From Rhodospirillales bacterium RIFCSPLOWO2_12_FULL_67_15 (GTDB lineage: Bacteria; Pseudomonadota; Alphaproteobacteria; Rhodospirillales; 2-12-FULL-67-15), in assembly GCA_001830475.1 (NCBI GenBank), contig MIAC01000002.1, positions 12,699 through 22,337 of the forward strand: a stretch of 9,639 bases of DNA, read 5' to 3'. The notes under the pieces were generated by a model. The model saw only the letters and a list, made by a program, of their open reading frames with translations, searched no databases and was not told where the DNA came from. Below are positions 7,242 to 9,639 of the stretch, one piece after another. Positions within the stretch are counted from its first letter, which is position 1; each line of letters begins with the position of its first letter. The position numbers and the translations under genes were made by a program.

Positions 7242-7796
7242 TCAGCTTCCGGTGTAAAAGGCCGGCCAGCGCCGCTTGACCACGGGGCTCGTGGGGGCGA
7301 AGGCGTGGCAGCTTTCGAGGAGCGGCGGCCGGGCTTTCCCGTCCGCGCCGGCGTGGCCCAACTTCTCGCGCGCGGGATTGACGGTGTGAATCGCCGCCGT
7401 GAATAACGGCCCGACGAGGAGGTCGGTCAGGTGGGTGCAACCTTTGACGCGCCCGACCCGTTCGCGCACCGCCTCGCGCCAGCCGCTGCCGATGCGGAGG
7501 CCCTTGAGCGAGGCATAGGCGCCGGTGATGGCCGGGCACACGGCAAAGGGGGTGAAGTCGCTCGCCGCCTCGATCTCCGTCACGGTCAGATTTTCGTCCA
7601 CCGTGAGGCGGATCGCCATGCCGTGCAGCGGTTCGCCCGCGCTGATGACGCCGCGGTCGATGTTGTCGAAGGCATAGGTCTTGGTGTCGGCGAGCGTCGC
7701 CTCGATGTCCCATAGCCCGTCGTCGCGTTTGTAGCCGCGGCAGACGATCTCGCGGGTATGCAGGTGCTGGCGGCGAACCGGCTTGGAAAGCGGCAT
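7242..7796 (-). CDS. DUF2889 domain-containing protein
   Basis: A 184-residue soluble protein that matches my memory of the DUF2889 family (PF11136), whose function is unknown. Recognisable blocks are HLHTREIVCRGY (11-22), DGLWDIEATLADTKTYAF (26-43), EPLHGMAIRLTVDENL (55-70), FAVCPAITGAYASLKGLRIG (84-103) and the GCTHLTDLL block (119-127). Conserved-looking Cys and His residues (H11, H13, C19, C87, C120, H122, C163, H164) could form a metal or active site; that is inference. There is no signal peptide or membrane segment. The ATG at 7796 is chosen because GGAG sits 7 bases before it and the protein starts MPLSKPVRRQ, as in relatives. The frame runs on to 7871 through Arg-rich sequence and the nested inverted repeats, which argues against the longer form. 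The gene is convergent with bolA and downstream of a terminator, so it is probably monocistronic. Confidence 0.88.
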   Translation of the reverse strand: MPLSKPVRRQHLHTREIVCRGYKRDDGLWDIEATLADTKTYAFDNIDRGVISAGEPLHGMAIRLTVDENLTVTEIEAASDFTPFAVCPAITGAYASLKGLRIGSGWREAVRERVGRVKGCTHLTDLLVGPLFTAAIHTVNPAREKLGHAGADGKARPPLLESCHAFAPTSPVVKRRWPAFYTGS

Positions 7797-7803
7797 CTGA
7801 GAG

Positions 7804-7807
7804 CTCC
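7804..7807 (-). promoter_or_regulatory. Ribosome binding site fixing the DUF2889 gene start
   Basis: GGAG on the - strand, seven bases before the ATG at 7796. No comparable motif was noticed before the longer in-frame start at 7871, so this decides the start. Confidence 0.6.
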
Positions 7808-7844
7808 ATGGACGAGTTAAAACGCCGCGCCCACGCCCGGCGGC

Positions 7845-7874
7845 GTCATGCCGGTAGGCATGTCTCCGCATGAC
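7845..7874. promoter_or_regulatory. Nested inverted repeats upstream of the DUF2889 gene, possible operator
   Basis: CATGCC (7847-7852) and GGCATG (7857-7862) form a 6-base dyad with a 4-base centre. GTCATGC (7845-7851) also pairs with GCATGAC (7868-7874), giving a 7-base outer dyad. The two are mutually exclusive because they share the left arm. They lie about 50-80 bases upstream of the DUF2889 ATG and beside a terminator hairpin, where an operator or a folded leader would be expected. No known regulator is recognised. Confidence 0.3.
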
Positions 7875-7882
7875 GGCCGCCC

Positions 7883-7921
7883 AAACAAAAGACCGGGCGC
7901 GGCGAATGTCGCCGGGTCTTT
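7883..7921 (-). terminator. Rho-independent-type terminator downstream of the CBS-domain gene
   Basis: AAAGACC (7888-7894) pairs with GGTCTTT (7915-7921), and after one G-G mismatch GGCG (7896-7899) pairs with CGCC (7910-7913), leaving a 10-base loop. Read on the - strand the stem runs into TTTTGTTTGG, a U-rich tail. It lies about 95 bases beyond the CBS gene stop and before the DUF2889 gene, so it probably separates the two. The + strand side also has some T residues (7917-7928, broken by CTT and GGG), so weak bidirectional activity is possible. Confidence 0.6.
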
Positions 7922-8016
7922 GGGTTTTGGCGCGTCCTGTGTTGGCCCGCCGACCGGCGGGACCGCGCCCGGCGGCACGCGACAGACGACGATATCCGCC
8001 GGAAGGCCAGCGCCGC

Positions 8017-8463
8017 TCAGGCGCCGTAACGGTCGCCGAAGACGAAGGCTTCGGTTTCGCGGATGTCCTCTTCGAGCCCCGCCTTGGCCGCGGCGTAGAG
8101 ATCGCGGATCGAGACCATGGCGACGCAGCGGCCGTTCTCCATTACCGGCAGGTGGCGATAATTGCGCGAGGTCATCAGCTCGAGCGCATCCAGGGCCGCG
8201 TCGTCCGGCGCAAGCGTGTCGGGATTGGGGGTCATTATTTTGCCGACGGTCGTCTTGACCGGGTCGAGCCCCTTGGCCAGAACCCGCTGGACCATGTCGC
8301 GTTCGGTCAAGATGCCGATCAGCTTGCCGGCATCGTCGACCACGATCATGGCGGCGACGTGGATTTCGGTCATCACCTTGGCGCATTCGAGAATCGAGGT
8401 TTGTTCTTTGACCACCCGGATGTTCCGGCGTGGCACAACGTCGGGAATGATCTTGCGTTGCAT
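8017..8463 (-). CDS. Stand-alone double-CBS-domain protein
   Basis: A 148-residue cytoplasmic protein made almost entirely of a CBS pair (Bateman module). CBS1 covers about 11-66, with AAMIVVDDAGKLIGILTERD ending at residue 56. CBS2 covers about 76-128, with YRHLPVMENGRCVAMVSIRD ending at 121. Both repeats end in the hydrophobic-x-x-R-D pattern whose Asp commonly contacts ribose of bound adenosine nucleotides. CBS pairs sense AMP, ATP, SAM or similar ligands, or NAD(H) in some small proteins of this shape, and bind partner proteins. The partner here is unknown. A very good ribosome binding site precedes the ATG. The gene lies 155 bases after a CorC-type gene that itself carries a CBS pair, and before a terminator. 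Confidence 0.92.
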   Translation of the reverse strand: MQRKIIPDVVPRRNIRVVKEQTSILECAKVMTEIHVAAMIVVDDAGKLIGILTERDMVQRVLAKGLDPVKTTVGKIMTPNPDTLAPDDAALDALELMTSRNYRHLPVMENGRCVAMVSIRDLYAAAKAGLEEDIRETEAFVFGDRYGA

Positions 8464-8470
8464 GACGACG

Positions 8471-8477
8471 TCCTCCC
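8471..8477 (-). promoter_or_regulatory. Strong ribosome binding site of the CBS-domain gene
   Basis: GGGAGGA on the - strand, seven bases before the ATG at 8463. It is the closest match to the Shine-Dalgarno consensus noticed in the window and suggests high translation of this small protein. Confidence 0.75.
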
Positions 8478-8522
8478 ATGACCGTCACGTCGCGCCCCTC
8501 GCCCCGCGATGCACCCGCGATC

Positions 8523-8579
8523 TCAGGGTTCCCTGATGCGACTGAATTTTATAATACGCGAAAAAGGCGATGCGGAAAA
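8523..8579 (-). promoter_or_regulatory. Candidate promoter with adjacent operator-like dyad upstream of the CBS-domain gene
   Basis: An AT-rich island in GC-rich DNA gives a - strand -10 like TATTAT (complement of 8551-8556), with only a poor -35 like TTTTCC (complement of 8574-8579) 17 bases upstream. Just downstream of the expected start point is the dyad TCAGGG-TT-CCCTGA (8523-8536), with perfect 6-base arms. TATAAT is also present on the + strand (8550-8555), but no gene follows it there. The dyad is clear; the promoter call is weak. Nothing else stands out in the 155-base gap. Confidence 0.35.
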
Positions 8580-8618
8580 GGCGGCGGGAAACCGCGCAAG
8601 CGCAAGGCCTTCGCCGGG

Positions 8619-9639
8619 CTATCTATTGGCGGCCTTCGCCGTGGGGCGGAACTTGCCGGCGGGCGGGGTCACGCGGACGAGCGTGATCTGATGGCGTTGC
8701 CGACGCAGGATTTCGAAACGGAAGCCGTGGAAAATGAACGCCTGCCCGATCTCGGGAATGCGCCGGGAATCGTGCAGCACCAAGCCGGCAAGCGTGGTCG
8801 CCGTTTCGTCGGGCAGGCCCCAGTCCAATTCGCGATTGAGGTCGCGGATGGTCACGGTGCCCTGGATCAGATAGCTGCCGTCGGCTTGCGGGCGCACGCC
8901 GGGCAGCGGCTCGCTCTGCCCGGCGGTGTCGCGGGCGTCGGGCATGTCGCCGACGATCTCGGCGAGAATGTCGGCGAGGGTCACGATGCCCATCAGGCTT
9001 CCGTATTCGTCCACGACCACGGCGAACTGTTCGCGCCGCTCGCGGAAAGCGCGCAGTTGGTCGTGCAGCGGCGTCGTTTCCGGCACGAACCACGGCTTGG
9101 CCGCGAGCTGGGCGACGTCCAGGCCCTTGGCTTCTCCGCCGGCGGCGCGCACCGCCCGGAACAGGTCCTTGGTGTGCAGCACGCCGATGATGTTGTCGGG
9201 GTTCTCGCGCCAGAGGGGAAAGCGGGAATGCGGACTCGCCAAGACCTTTTCGAAGATCGCCTCGGCCGGTTCGTCGGCATCGAAGGCGACGACGCGGCTC
9301 CGATGCACCATCGCTTCGCCGAGCTGAAGCTCGGAAAGATCGAGCACGCCGTGGAGCATGGCGCGCTCGTGCCGGACGGTCTTGAGGTCTTCGCCTTCGT
9401 GCAGCTCGATCGCCCCCCGCAGTTCCTCGACCGAGGCGGAAAAGCCGTCCTCGGCCTTGAAATCCACGCCGAAGACGGCGAACGCTCGGCGGATCACCGC
9501 ATTGACCGCATGGGTAACGGGGGCGAGCACGTAGACCACCGGCACCACCAGCGGCGCGAGCGTGCGGGCGGCGCTGTCGGCGTTGCGAAAAGCGTAGGTC
9601 TTGGGAAGGATTTCGGTGAAGACGACGACCAGGATGATC
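8619..9639 (-). CDS. CNNM/CorC (HlyC/CorC) family transporter or regulator, N-terminus cut by window edge
   Basis: The frame stays open to the right edge, so 339 C-terminal residues are visible and the start lies outside. The visible part begins in the CNNM (DUF21) membrane domain with IILVVVFTEILPKTYAFRNA, the family's conserved E-x-x-PK-x-x-A segment. A CBS pair follows, about 105-165 (LGEAMVHRSRVVAFD, then RFPLWRENPDNIIGVLHTKD) and 180-235 (FAVVVDEYGSLMGIVTLADILAEIVGD). A CorC_HlyC domain (PF03471) spans about 250-327 (GSYLIQGTVTIRDLNRELDW). Such proteins are linked to magnesium or cobalt homeostasis and several are Mg2+ exporters with ATP bound at the CBS pair. The old hemolysin label is historical. 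The protein ends TAKAANR. All visible domains look intact. It may be cotranscribed with the CBS gene, although a 155-base gap with a candidate promoter intervenes. Confidence 0.93.
   Translation of the reverse strand, partial: IILVVVFTEILPKTYAFRNADSAARTLAPLVVPVVYVLAPVTHAVNAVIRRAFAVFGVDFKAEDGFSASVEELRGAIELHEGEDLKTVRHERAMLHGVLDLSELQLGEAMVHRSRVVAFDADEPAEAIFEKVLASPHSRFPLWRENPDNIIGVLHTKDLFRAVRAAGGEAKGLDVAQLAAKPWFVPETTPLHDQLRAFRERREQFAVVVDEYGSLMGIVTLADILAEIVGDMPDARDTAGQSEPLPGVRPQADGSYLIQGTVTIRDLNRELDWGLPDETATTLAGLVLHDSRRIPEIGQAFIFHGFRFEILRRQRHQITLVRVTPPAGKFRPTAKAANR

Noticed and set aside
8606..8640. Direct repeat GGCCTTCGCC (8606-8615 and 8631-8640)
   Set aside because: Only ten bases, GC-rich, and the second copy is coding sequence for the CorC C-terminus; chance is likely.
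8509..8691. A 60-codon + strand frame running from the TATAAT region into the CorC gene
   Set aside because: It has no domain, no convincing ribosome binding site, and overlaps the conserved end of a gene on the other strand.

Overview
The window is high-GC DNA with the codon use and gene neighbourhood of an alphaproteobacterium, most likely of Rhodospirillales type. The strongest taxonomic clue is the run bolA / J-domain protein / cobS / cobT, an arrangement I know from Alphaproteobacteria. A DUF2889 gene and a small double-CBS protein fit the same group. This is placement by gene content only. No rRNA, tRNA, CRISPR array, intact insertion sequence or defence gene was seen, and most of the window is ordinary core-genome content.

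Left part, + strand (1-3097): the last 16 codons of an upstream membrane protein, probably a Pit-type phosphate permease, are followed by a DUF47/PhoU-like protein. After a 180-base gap with a plausible sigma-70-type promoter comes a SulP (SLC26) anion transporter. Its cytoplasmic tail carries a STAS domain and then a cyclic-nucleotide-binding domain.

Boundary (3098-3255): two convergent units meet here. The gap holds a 97-base palindromic element with perfect 25-base inverted arms, each arm ending in a tandemly doubled 9-mer. It looks like a REP/MITE-type repeat of the kind moved by REP-associated tyrosine transposases.

Centre, - strand (6844 down to 3256): a J-domain protein with an N-terminal Cys/His cluster, then cobS (AAA+ ATPase) and cobT (VWA/MIDAS protein), which looks like one operon. 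CobS and CobT form the ATP-driven part of the aerobic cobaltochelatase; the large CobN subunit is not in the window. A bolA gene is transcribed divergently from the J-domain gene and ends 12 bases from the convergent DUF2889 gene.

Right part, - strand (9639 down to 7242): a CNNM/CorC-type transporter or regulator cut by the window edge, a stand-alone double-CBS protein with a strong ribosome binding site, a hairpin terminator, and a DUF2889 gene. Intergenic dyads upstream of the CBS gene and the DUF2889 gene are possible operators.

I do not see a clearly new multi-gene system. The points most worth a second look are the palindromic element, the SulP-STAS-cNMP fusion, and the link of a Cys/His-bearing J-protein and BolA with cobaltochelatase.
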